From Bacteroidota bacterium (GTDB lineage Bacteria; Bacteroidota; Bacteroidia; NS11-12g; UBA955), in contig JAGWYC010000077.1 of the NCBI GenBank assembly GCA_018969565.1, positions 1 through 8,438 of the forward strand: 8,438 bases of DNA, written 5' to 3'. The notes below the pieces were generated by a model. It was given only the letters and a program-made list of their open reading frames with translations. It did no database searches and was not told the origin of the DNA. Numbering within the stretch: the stretch's first letter is position 1; every line of letters begins with the position of its first letter. A program made the translations under genes and the position numbers. This document shows positions 1-7,300 of the stretch, piece by piece.

Positions 1-351
1 ACATCTGATGAAGCCTTTTCCCTCACGCGGAATGTCCGTGATTCGGAGCAGAAATGCAGATGGGGCATTAAACCGCGTGTAATGGTCGCTGTATGCGGGT
101 GCGTAGCGGCTGAGGGCGGTCAGAACTCCGCCGAACAGCAGGAGCAGATGAATAAATGCCGTTGGAACTCTTGCTCCTCCGTTTAAACGGCGCAAGCTTA
201 TCAAACAGACGACGATGATAAGTACACAGCATAATAAAGACAAGCAAGCAGGTGGTGAGCTTACTCCGTTTCGCAACTGCAGTCCTGCATAGATACCAAT
301 GGAAAATGGCAGCAGCAGGCGCAGGAAGGGCGCTGTATGTTTCAGCGTCAA
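1..351 (-). CDS. comEC: ComEC/Rec2-family DNA-uptake channel, N-terminal part (cut by left edge)
   Basis: ComEC forms the inner-membrane channel that brings single-stranded DNA into the cell during natural transformation. Only the first 117 codons are present; the frame is open to base 1. My translation begins LTLKHTAPFLRLLLPFSIGI and shows a first TM helix (about residues 8-24, with the APFLRLLLPF signature typical of Bacteroidota ComEC), a second (about 36-53) and a third (about 70-82). A hydrophilic stretch follows, containing AFLLRITDIP, which resembles the start of the DUF4131 soluble domain. The start is TTG at 351-349. There is no ATG, GTG or methionine codon elsewhere in the visible frame, and an in-frame stop (TGA) lies at 384-382, so TTG is nearly forced. 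It begins 1 nt after the stop of the upstream 297-residue gene, so coupled translation is likely. The diagnostic competence and beta-lactamase-like domains lie outside the window, so the family call rests on the N-terminus only. Confidence 0.72.
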   Translation of the reverse strand, partial: MTLKHTAPFLRLLLPFSIGIYAGLQLRNGVSSPPACLSLLCCVLIIVVCLISLRRLNGGARVPTAFIHLLLLFGGVLTALSRYAPAYSDHYTRFNAPSAFLLRITDIPREGKGFIRC

Positions 352-352
352 C

Positions 353-1246
353 TCATGCGCAAATCTTAACGATAACCTGTTTCAACTGGTCGGCACTGTC
401 GGCGTTCTTCTCCCAGCTCATCCGGATAAAATGCTCGCGGTAAACATTGAGCGCCGCATCATCATGAGGTGCCTGATTAACCTGCCGACAGAAATGTTGC
501 CATTCGTCTTCTTTTCCTGCAAACAAGCGATTGATGAACTCGATGCGCTTGACCAGGGGAAGTGATTTATGCAAATCACGGGCATTGTTCTGTGGCCTTG
601 GTGGCGTATGCACCGGCGGCACTTCTACTTTCGGCGCGGGTGGCGCAGGCGGAAGTACTGGCTCTGCAGGGTGTTCCGGCAATTTTTCTGTTACCGGCGG
701 AGCCTGGATTTCGGGCGTCTGCATGACTGGCGCAGGCGGAAGTACTGGCTCTGTTGGGTGTTCCGGCAATTTTTCTGTTACCGGCGGAGCCTGGATTTCA
801 GGAGTTTGCACGGGTGGCGCAGGCGGAAGTATTGGCTCTGCGGGGTGCTCCGGCAATTTCTCTGTTACCGGCGGAGCCTGGACTTCAGGAGTTTGTACGG
901 GTGGCGCAGGCGGAAGTGTCGGCTCTGCGGGATGTTCCGGCTGTATTAAAATGGTCGGAGCGGTCAGTTCTTCTTCCAACTCGGCTTCCATTTCAGGAAT
1001 AGGGTTGCTCCAATCAGTATGGTTGGGCTGAAGATTGGGGATATGCAGGGTTTGCGTTTCAGCAGAAACCGGCTCAGCAGGAGGCAAACCCTGTTCCTTC
1101 GCTTCTTCGAGCAAGTCGGCCAGCAGGTAAAGTTCAGAAGCTAGCCGCTTCAGTTGCTCTTTGTTGTTTAAAAAAGGTGGAGATATTGTTCCCAATTCCC
1201 CGAGCAATTGTTCAATTTTCGCTGACTCGTTTACCTGGTTCTTCAT
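353..1246 (-). CDS. Proline-rich tandem-repeat protein with conserved helical C-terminal module (hypothetical)
   Basis: A 297-residue protein of unknown function. Residues 1-55 are predicted helical (MKNQVNESAKIEQLLGEL, then a Leu-rich stretch). Residues 56-100 are acidic. Residues 103-203 are a Pro/Glu/Val-rich array of 29-residue repeats starting PEHPAEP at residues 103, 132, 161 and 190. Residues 222-297 form a compact module (DLHKSLPLVKRIEFINRLF, then a Trp-containing helix and SWEKNADSADQL). That module resembles a C-terminal domain I associate with Bacteroidota hypothetical proteins (usually of the form 'lgindkflFirELFnGd..y'). There is no signal peptide or TM segment, so it is probably cytoplasmic. 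The start is ATG at 1246: the open frame extends to 1477 but would then run antisense across tdk, and the added residues look non-biological. Upstream is CCCTTT with no Shine-Dalgarno. It is divergent from tdk and sits 1 nt upstream of comEC, probably in the same transcript. Confidence 0.75.
   Translation of the reverse strand: MKNQVNESAKIEQLLGELGTISPPFLNNKEQLKRLASELYLLADLLEEAKEQGLPPAEPVSAETQTLHIPNLQPNHTDWSNPIPEMEAELEEELTAPTILIQPEHPAEPTLPPAPPVQTPEVQAPPVTEKLPEHPAEPILPPAPPVQTPEIQAPPVTEKLPEHPTEPVLPPAPVMQTPEIQAPPVTEKLPEHPAEPVLPPAPPAPKVEVPPVHTPPRPQNNARDLHKSLPLVKRIEFINRLFAGKEDEWQHFCRQVNQAPHDDAALNVYREHFIRMSWEKNADSADQLKQVIVKICA
638..940 (-). repeat. 87-bp in-frame tandem repeat, about 3.5 copies
   Basis: On the plus strand the anchor tggcgcaggcggaagt recurs at 641, 728, 815 and 902, and a ccggc anchor recurs at 676, 763, 850 and 937, all exactly 87 bp apart. 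The copies are roughly 90% identical by eye; the outermost copies are partial or diverged. Because 87 is a multiple of 3, each unit encodes 29 residues (PEHPAEPxLPPAPPVQTPE, then xQAPPVTEKL) of the proline-rich linker of the minus-strand protein. The unit start in protein terms is residue 103 (base 940); the last unit is truncated near residue 203. Confidence 0.95.
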
Positions 1247-1297
1247 AAAGGGTGGAACAGTACAAAGAAACAAACAAAGAACACACAATAGAAAGAC
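1247..1297. promoter_or_regulatory. Divergent intergenic region with CAAA/TTTG repeats, presumed to hold both promoters
   Basis: These 51 bp separate the outward-facing starts of the 297-residue gene (ATG at 1246, minus) and tdk (ATG at 1298, plus). The stretch at about 1261-1285 contains three CAAA words (TTTG on the minus strand). TTTG is the -33 element of the Bacteroidota housekeeping promoter, but I could not find a matching TAnnTTTG -7 box at correct spacing on either strand, so no specific promoter is claimed. A purine run AGAAAG ends 3 nt before the tdk start and may help ribosome binding. Confidence 0.35.
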
Positions 1298-1855
1298 ATG
1301 AGTGATTTTACCATTATCTACGGATGCATGTTTGCCGGCAAGAGCACCCGCCTGATCGAAGCGTATCAGGATTATCAGTACGACCCTACTCAGAAAGTGG
1401 TGGTGAAGCCGCTGTTGGATAATCGGTATAATGCCCGAGGTGTGAGTACACATTCCGGCATGTCTATCCCCGCTCAAAGGGTGATGAAGCCTGAAGAAAT
1501 TTCAGGTCTTACCACGGATCTTACCAAAGCTGTGTTTATTGATGAGATTCAGTTTTTTGGCATCGAAATTCTTTCCACCGTTAATTATCTGCTCACACTG
1601 GGCATTGATGTGTATGGTGCCGGGCTGGACCGGGATTATCTGGCCAGAGATTTTGGTCAGATGCCTGCCCTGAAAGCGCTGGCAAGGAATAAAATTCAGG
1701 TTTTTGCCCGCTGCTTTGTGTGTGGTGGTAAGGCGGATCATACCTACCGCGTAGCCGATTCAGATGACCTTATCCTGGTAGGGCACAGTAATGTGTATGA
1801 AGCGCGTTGTCAATCTTGCTGGTCTAAAGGACAGAAGGCTAAGCAACAGTCCTGA
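1298..1855 (+). CDS. tdk: Thymidine kinase, type II (TK1-like)
   Basis: Phosphorylates thymidine to dTMP with ATP in the cytoplasmic pyrimidine salvage pathway. The 185-residue product has the full type II layout. The Walker A loop is GCMFAGKST (residues 9-17). A DNR near 41-43 and a THSG near 51-54 match the conserved nucleotide-contacting region. The Walker B-like motif VFIDEIQFF (79-87) contains Glu83, the expected catalytic base. Two zinc-ribbon pairs follow, C139xxC142 and C171xxC174, flanking the lasso region that ends VGHSNVYEARC. Length is normal for the family (about 180-200). The ATG at 1298 is preceded by a purine-rich AGAAAG and places the P-loop at the usual distance from the N-terminus. 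It is the only plus-strand gene here, monocistronic between a divergent and a convergent neighbour. Confidence 0.96.
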   Translation: MSDFTIIYGCMFAGKSTRLIEAYQDYQYDPTQKVVVKPLLDNRYNARGVSTHSGMSIPAQRVMKPEEISGLTTDLTKAVFIDEIQFFGIEILSTVNYLLTLGIDVYGAGLDRDYLARDFGQMPALKALARNKIQVFARCFVCGGKADHTYRVADSDDLILVGHSNVYEARCQSCWSKGQKAKQQS

Positions 1856-1876
1856 GCTATTTTGCTGAGGCTCAGG
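1851..1876. terminator. Weak hairpin at the convergent gene ends
   Basis: CCTGAGC (1851-1857) pairs perfectly with GCTCAGG (1870-1876) around a 12-nt loop. It overlaps the tdk stop codon (TGA 1853-1855) and sits 6 nt beyond the stop of the convergent minus-strand gene. It could serve as a bidirectional terminator, but the only T-run downstream on the plus strand is the short ATTTTA at about 1880-1885, and none is present on the minus side. Confidence 0.3.
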
Positions 1877-1882
1877 TGGATT

Positions 1883-2707
1883 TTATACCAACAGCCAAAG
1901 CAGCAGGCTCCAGTCGGAAGCAAAACGGAACAAACTGTAGCGCCGAAAGGTTCCCTCTGTTTCCTTGATTATCCAGTACAAACCGATTTGGGCTACATAA
2001 GACCAGAGCATGGAGGATGATAGATTCCATGCGGCGTAGTTCGCGGGCCACAAAAATGCTACAGCCTTCAGCAAAGCCGGCGGTAACAAAAGCAGAAGCG
2101 CATAAATGGCACGCATGTGATCCAGGGAATGGCCCGGGAATAAAGATGTATGCAGCAATCCCTGCATATCGTATTGGGCATCTTTTTGATAATCATACCA
2201 TGAAGCCGTGAGCAGGTTCGCCAGACAGGAGCCGGCGAATAACACGGTGCAGGCCATCGCACCCGGCTCATCGGAAGCCTGAACATATACCAGCGTTATG
2301 CCGAAAATGGCTGCTGCCAGGATTTCCCTGAATGGCCGGAGCCATTTCAGGCGTAGCCAGACCGTGCCCGTCAGGTAAATTCCGGTGAGCAGCAAGGGTA
2401 TTTTGCACTGAAGCACTAAGGGCAGTATTCCGTAGCGATTCAGATAAGGAATTGCCTTCCAGATGAAGAACAAGGAGGCGCCAAGAAGGAACAGTGCAGC
2501 GTATGGGTCGGTACGTTGTTTCAGTTTTCTGCTGTCCAGAAGCAGGTCCAGGCCATAGACAAAAGTCAATGCTGCCGCGCAAAGCATCCACCAGCCATTG
2601 GATGCCGGGCTGAATGATTGCAGATTGAGATGCCGGGCGGCCATCAAAACACAAAAGATGCCGTTGGTGGCGCTCAGCAGTTTCAGGAGGGTGGGTTCCC
2701 GATTCAA
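1883..2707 (-). CDS. Polytopic membrane protein with degenerate UbiA-like motifs
   Basis: The 274 residues contain about seven to eight hydrophobic segments (around 9-25, 39-56, 68-88, 94-116, 129-144, 150-168, 198-219, 230-247). Two Asp-containing loops stand out: YGLDLLLDSRKL (51-62) after TM2, and ANLLTASWYDYQKDAQ (163-178) after TM6. Their spacing and position recall the two Asp-rich motifs of UbiA-type prenyltransferases, the second fitting a YDxxKD pattern. The first lacks the canonical NDxxDxxxD, so catalysis is doubtful. Bacteroidota carry divergent UbiA-like proteins of this kind with no assigned role. The start is TTG at 2707, overlapping the NFU stop as TTGA, which indicates translational coupling; the next methionine (residue 22) would cut into TM1. 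It is the last gene of the block and converges on tdk. Confidence 0.55.
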   Translation of the reverse strand: MNREPTLLKLLSATNGIFCVLMAARHLNLQSFSPASNGWWMLCAAALTFVYGLDLLLDSRKLKQRTDPYAALFLLGASLFFIWKAIPYLNRYGILPLVLQCKIPLLLTGIYLTGTVWLRLKWLRPFREILAAAIFGITLVYVQASDEPGAMACTVLFAGSCLANLLTASWYDYQKDAQYDMQGLLHTSLFPGHSLDHMRAIYALLLLLPPALLKAVAFLWPANYAAWNLSSSMLWSYVAQIGLYWIIKETEGTFRRYSLFRFASDWSLLLWLLV

Positions 2708-2952
2708 TCTTTTACCGCGGTAATGGATCCCAGTTCGGGAATACTGCGCCTCAGTGTTTCTTCAATCCCTGCCTTCATGGTCATATCGCTCATGGCGCAG
2801 GTGCCACAGGCTCCGCTCAGCCGCAGGATTACCGATAAATCAGGGCCGAGTTCCAATAGTTCCACATCGCCACCATCCGCATGAAGATATGGTCTGATGG
2901 TGTCCAGAGCCTCATTGATTCGCTTTGTGATGTCGCTGCTTTGTGGATTCAT
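2704..2952 (-). CDS. NifU C-terminal (NFU) domain Fe-S scaffold/carrier protein
   Basis: A stand-alone 82-residue NFU domain, which binds a [4Fe-4S] cluster, typically at a dimer interface, and passes it to apo-proteins in the cytosol. The N-terminal helix (ITKRINEALDTIRPYL) leads into HADGGDVEL (24-32), a hallmark of the family. The cluster-binding motif GACGTCAMSDMTMKAGIE (47-64) has both cysteines, C49 and C52, followed by a C-terminal helix. It is the minimal NFU form, without IscU- or HesB-like domains. The ATG at 2952 lies 15 nt after the mrp stop with no clear Shine-Dalgarno, and its stop overlaps the TTG of the next gene. Adjacency to mrp strongly supports an Fe-S role. Confidence 0.93.
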   Translation of the reverse strand: MNPQSSDITKRINEALDTIRPYLHADGGDVELLELGPDLSVILRLSGACGTCAMSDMTMKAGIEETLRRSIPELGSITAVKD

Positions 2953-2967
2953 GCGCTTACTGCAAAA

Positions 2968-4017
2968 CTATGATTTTTTTGAGCTGTTCAGGATGCTGAC
3001 ATAACGGGCTACCGTACCGGCAAGTTCCAGATAGCAGGCAAAGGCCGGATGTGTGGTGTCGAGCTGCAGGAATCGGCCTTCTTGTTCAAACAAAGGAATT
3101 TGCACCAGCAGTGGCACTTCGCCTTCTTCGGCAAGTTTCTTTCCTCCATCCTTTCCAAACAGATAATAGCGTTGGTCCGGAGCCTCATCGGGCGTAAACC
3201 ACGACATATTTTCAACCACACCCAGCACAGCTTTTTCAATGCCGGGAACACGGAACATATTCATAGCCCTGCGTGCATCGGCTAAGGCCAGTTCATGCGG
3301 GGTGGTGACCATAATTACGCAGGTAAGCGGAACTTGTTGAACCAGGGTTAGTTGGGCATCTCCGGTTCCCGGAGGAAGATCCACAATCAGATAATCCAGT
3401 TCCCCCCATTCCGTATCCTGAACCATTTGTCGGATGGCGGAGGAAATCATGGGCCCGCGCCAAACGATCGCCTGCTTTGGGTCAGCCAGAAAGCCGATGC
3501 TCATGAGCCTGATTCCATGGCGTTCATGGGGTATCATCAGGTTGCGGCCATCGCGTTCGCGCATTTCAGGAGGCTCCTGGATTTGAAATAGGGTAGGTAC
3601 GGAAGGACCATAAATATCTGCATCCAGCAATCCCGTTTTGGCCCCACTTTGGGTCAAGGCCAGGGCCAGGTTGGCCGCCACACTCGATTTTCCTACCCCA
3701 CCTTTCCCCGACGCAATAGCAATGATGTTTTTTACTTCGGGAAGTATGCTCCCTGCCGGACGGTAGTTTCTGGTTTCGCTGCTCATGCGGATGTTTACTG
3801 AGGCCGAATCAGATACCAGCAATCTGATGGCATTGCGACAGGCCTGTTCAATCATGTCCTTCATCGGGCATGCCGGAGTAGTCAGCATTACCGTGAAGGA
3901 TATTTCATGGTCGCGGATATTCAGGTCGCGAATCATACCCAAACTCACCAGGTCCTTTTTTAAATCAGGATCATCTACCTGGCTCAGCGCGTGCAGCACT
4001 TGTGCTTCAGTAATCAT
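2968..4017 (-). CDS. mrp: Mrp/ApbC/Nbp35-family Fe-S cluster carrier ATPase
   Basis: A 349-residue P-loop ATPase that carries Fe-S clusters to target proteins. Residues 1-80 are a MIP18/DUF59 domain (VDDPDLKKDLVSLGMI, then LTTPACPM with Cys50). The MinD/Mrp ATPase follows: deviant Walker A SGKGGVGKSS (103-112), switch LLDADIYGPSVPTLF (130-144), the RGPM signature (188-191), and the Walker B region IVDLPPGTGDAQLT (211-224). The C-terminal part reads VVENMSWFTPDEAPDQRYY (267-285), where many Mrp proteins have a CxxC pair; it is absent here, and the only C-terminal-half cysteines are isolated (Cys233, Cys328). The same replacement is, to my knowledge, usual in Bacteroidota Mrp. The start ATG at 4017 overlaps the upstream gene's stop as ATGA; the NFU gene follows 15 nt after the TAG stop. 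Confidence 0.95.
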   Translation of the reverse strand: MITEAQVLHALSQVDDPDLKKDLVSLGMIRDLNIRDHEISFTVMLTTPACPMKDMIEQACRNAIRLLVSDSASVNIRMSSETRNYRPAGSILPEVKNIIAIASGKGGVGKSSVAANLALALTQSGAKTGLLDADIYGPSVPTLFQIQEPPEMRERDGRNLMIPHERHGIRLMSIGFLADPKQAIVWRGPMISSAIRQMVQDTEWGELDYLIVDLPPGTGDAQLTLVQQVPLTCVIMVTTPHELALADARRAMNMFRVPGIEKAVLGVVENMSWFTPDEAPDQRYYLFGKDGGKKLAEEGEVPLLVQIPLFEQEGRFLQLDTTHPAFACYLELAGTVARYVSILNSSKKS

Positions 4018-4319
4018 GAGCTGTGCTTTTTGAATAATTTACCTATGCGCTGAAAAAACCGTTTTTCGAATTCCCAGAAAAATCGAAACTGCCCGAACAG
4101 GAAACCGTACATCAGCAGCATGAGGTTATACACCGGCAGGATGAGCCAGTAATAGCTGTAGGTGAACCATGGACTGTGTGCCCATTCGAAATTGGCTTTG
4201 ATGATTTGTCTCAGCCATACAACGCTGCTTCCGGTAAGGGCGAAAACCAACAGGATAATCCAAACCTGCTTTACCGACCCCGCGTTCCAGCGTTTTCTTA
4301 GTTTTTCCGTGAATGACAA
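4014..4319 (-). CDS. Small two-TM membrane protein, DUF6787-like
   Basis: A 101-residue basic membrane protein of unknown function. A cationic N-terminus (TEKLRKRW) precedes TM1 (about 18-38, containing VFALTGSSV), a short loop, TM2 (about 54-76) and a charged aromatic tail with FGQFRFFWEFEKRFF (75-89) ending in KKHSS. The LTGSS in TM1 and FGQFRFF after TM2 match a small Bacteroidota-restricted family I recall as DUF6787; this is from memory. The start is TTG at 4319, since no ATG or GTG lies nearby in frame and the length then fits the family; no Shine-Dalgarno is visible. It begins 20 nt after the peptidase stop and overlaps mrp by 4 nt (ATGA), so it is probably co-translated with mrp. Confidence 0.7.
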   Translation of the reverse strand: MSFTEKLRKRWNAGSVKQVWIILLVFALTGSSVVWLRQIIKANFEWAHSPWFTYSYYWLILPVYNLMLLMYGFLFGQFRFFWEFEKRFFQRIGKLFKKHSS

Positions 4320-4339
4320 TGTGTTGTTGTGTTTTAATA

Positions 4340-7300
4340 TCAGCGCAGCAAGTAAATCTTACCCACCTGTTGTTTGAATGAAGCATCGCCGGCGCTTTGG
4401 TATAAATCGATGGATTTGCCCTCCCTGCGCACCGAAACATGATAGAAATATACGCCGTTGGCCAGGCGGTCGCCGAACTGGTCGGTGCCATCCCAACTCC
4501 ATCGGCTGATGTTGTTGCCTATGTTCATCGGGCCGAGTTCATCCCGGTTTACCTGCCTTACCACTCTTCCGTCTGCGGTCATAATCTTGATGTTCACCTC
4601 ATCCGGCACTTCATTGCCTGTCAGGGTAAATACAAAACGCATGTTGGTGCTGAAGGGATTGGGGTAGGGGTAGAAATTCGTTACCATGTTCTTATTCACG
4701 ATATTGAATTCCACCTCATAGTCATCCTGCCCCGCGCGGTTTCCGCTCATATCGCTCGACTGCACCCTGAGCGTGTAACGCCCGTCGGCCAGATTGCGGG
4801 GCTGAAAGTCAACCGTGGCTTTGTTGACTGAATTTTGGGCCGGCCTGAACACTGCTTCGATTCCGTCTATAGGTACCGCCGTAAAATTGCCCGCGCCCGG
4901 CTTTTTCAGAAAGAGTTGAAAACGCGTTGAATCTGTTTGCAGCAGGAACTTGTTTTCATCTTTGCTGCTGATCCGTATCAGAGGATTGGCCCGAACAATT
5001 TCTCCATTGTAAATCCGTCTGCCGTCAAAGGTTACATCCAGCAGCGGATTCTGTTTGTCTGTGATTACCTCGAAACTGAATGTATTGCTGTTGTTGGACA
5101 GACTAAGTTCGGGCTGTCTGTAAGCGGGATTGAACTGCACGATGGCCTGATAGGCTCCTGTGAGGTTGCGGGTATCTTTACTAAAGCGATACAGGTAGGT
5201 TTCTCCGGGTTTAGCGGGGGGTAGCAATGCGGTATCCAGCATTACGGTGCTGCGGTCTTCTTTCTTATACAGATAGGCCGTAGCCATGATGCTGTCAGTG
5301 AAGGGCAGTGCAGAAATGTTTGTAAACGGGATAGACAATCGGAAACTGTCTCCGCTGAACAAGGAATCGCGGTGATATTCGTAACCCAGTCTGCTCACGG
5401 GGAACATGGTTCCTTCGGGAACTTCGCCATACAGTACCCTCCAATTAGGCAATTGGATGCTGCTGTAATCTTCGGGGTCGCTGAAGCCGGCGTTCAGCCT
5501 GATGTAGCGATATTGTTTTGCATCAATGCCACTCAGGTCACTGAAGTTTCCGGTAACCGAGGGAATTATTACCTGCTCACGGCCGTCGGGCGCGATACCA
5601 CTTACGCTGATCGTGGCTGTTTCACGGGCGTTGCTTCTGCCGGAGCGCCACAGATGTAATTCGCCCCAAGCGGAAGCCGGCCCAATAAGCTCAGAGCGCA
5701 TGCTGCCGGAGGAAGCTGATCCATAAAGTTCTGCTTCAATGGAAGCATATCCGGAGCCGGAAACCCCATTGTATATGGCCACATCTTCAAAGGCTTTTCC
5801 CGGGTTCCAGCCCTTTTTCCCGACGCCCACATAGCAGGCCGTAGCTACGCGGTAAGTCGCATCGTCCATCAGGGAGCAGCCGAGTTTGTTGAGCGCCTGC
5901 ATAACCTGAGGGGTCCACTGATTGGCATCACACCAGTTGGAGGTGAATATGGCCACATAAAAGCTGTCGGGAACCAGATTTACAAAGTTTGCGAAGCCAT
6001 CCCGCTCAGCGGCAACATTCATTCTGAAGGAGTAAAACACCTGTTCGTTGGCCGGGTAGCCAAAGATTTTCCAGCGCAAACCTCCTGAGCATTGGGGTTT
6101 TATTTTAGAAGTATCCAGCGGCGTCAACTCATTTTTGTAGGGGTCAAATACCATGCATACCAGGCCGTTGAAACAATTGCCGGCATTCATGTCTTTACCT
6201 CCGAATCCGCCTTCTTTTACACCCTTATTGCTTCTGTTGGCGTATTCAGCATCTACATAAAGCTTCTTCATCAGCGGCCCGAAGCGCAGTTTACGGCTCA
6301 GGGTATCGGCTATGAGGCTGCTGAGGCTGTTGTCGGATACTACCGTGGAATACTGGAATCCGGATTGCTGCATCCAGCCGGTGCCATGGCTCTTTATATA
6401 GGTGAATGAGCGTGTGCTCCAGCGGCCACCTTCGGCAGAACCTGCGTTGATGCGGGCGCGCCAGTAATAAACAACAGAGTCGCGCGGAGGATTCAGGGCC
6501 ACTTTCCACTGCACCAGAGGCTCGCTGTTGAAGGCTCCGCTTCGCTTTGTCCAGGGGGAATTGAAGCGGGGTGTGGTATCCAGTTCTATGAAAAACTGGT
6601 CGTTGGATATGGTTAAATCTGCGGGCTGAAATACCAGATTTACGGTATCGGTGCCTACAATGGCAAAGCGCCGGGGATATATCAGGTTTACGCCGTTCCC
6701 GGGTATGTATCGGGTGCTGCTCGTTCTGTTGTTGCTGTAGGTGAACTCGCCGATGTTGCGCTCCGGGTTGACTTCCGCCTCAAATGTATTGCTGCCCTTG
6801 GTGCTGATGTCCTTGGTGCGAATGGTGATAAAGGCGGTATCTGAATAGCCAAAGGGGGCAATGCGTGTCTGGTAGTCGTTCCTTGTGATACCATCGGGGT
6901 AGATGCGACGCAGGCTTACGTTTACAGAATCTTTGTCCTTGCGGCCGTTATTGGTGATGATGACGCCCACCCGGAATGAATCGCTCAGCGCGTAGGTATT
7001 GGGTGGGTCCAGATAAATGCTGCGTTCGTTTACGCTGTAATCAGGAAGAGCCGGCACGCTGACCTGCAGCGCCGGGTCGCCAATAAGGAACAACTGCTGA
7101 CAATGAATGCGGTTCAGCATGTTGAAGGTGTCCTGATAGTTGCGAATACAGGTTTGAATGGTTTCTCCGAGGCTCTTGCCGTAGGCTTTGTCAAACATGG
7201 CACGGTAGAACTCGGTCATCTGTCGGTTTACGCTGAACAGTTCGCTGATGGATGTTTGCGCCAGAAAGGCAATGCCGCCTCTGCGTGTAGCCTTCACCAT

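Noticed and set aside
638..940. CRISPR array or intergenic repeat element
   Set aside because: The repeats are directly adjacent with no unique spacers, 87 bp long, and lie wholly in a coding frame.
531..1031. Gly/Ser-rich plus-strand reading frame resembling a repetitive surface protein
   Set aside because: It is the complement of the proline-rich repeat: because the unit is a multiple of 3, all six frames show periodic sequence. The minus-strand protein has non-repetitive conserved ends and coupled neighbours.
1261..1285. CAAA-rich stretch as an operator or microsatellite
   Set aside because: Only three imperfect words with irregular spacing; too little to support a specific site.
1247..1477. 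Longer version of the repeat protein, starting at 1477 (374 residues) with a hydrophobic segment
   Set aside because: The extra 77 codons are antisense to the well-supported tdk gene and read like a frame shadow; ATG 1246 gives a sensible N-terminus. The apparent TM segment (IL/FLLCVLCLF) is an artefact of that region.
4126..4491. Minus-strand 121-codon open frame across the peptidase/101-residue gene junction
   Set aside because: It overlaps the better supported ends of both genes in another frame and has no recognisable domain.
5602..5832. Small open frames inside the peptidase gene (several, both strands)
   Set aside because: All are short, lack recognisable domains and are explained by the stop-poor composition of the long coding frame.
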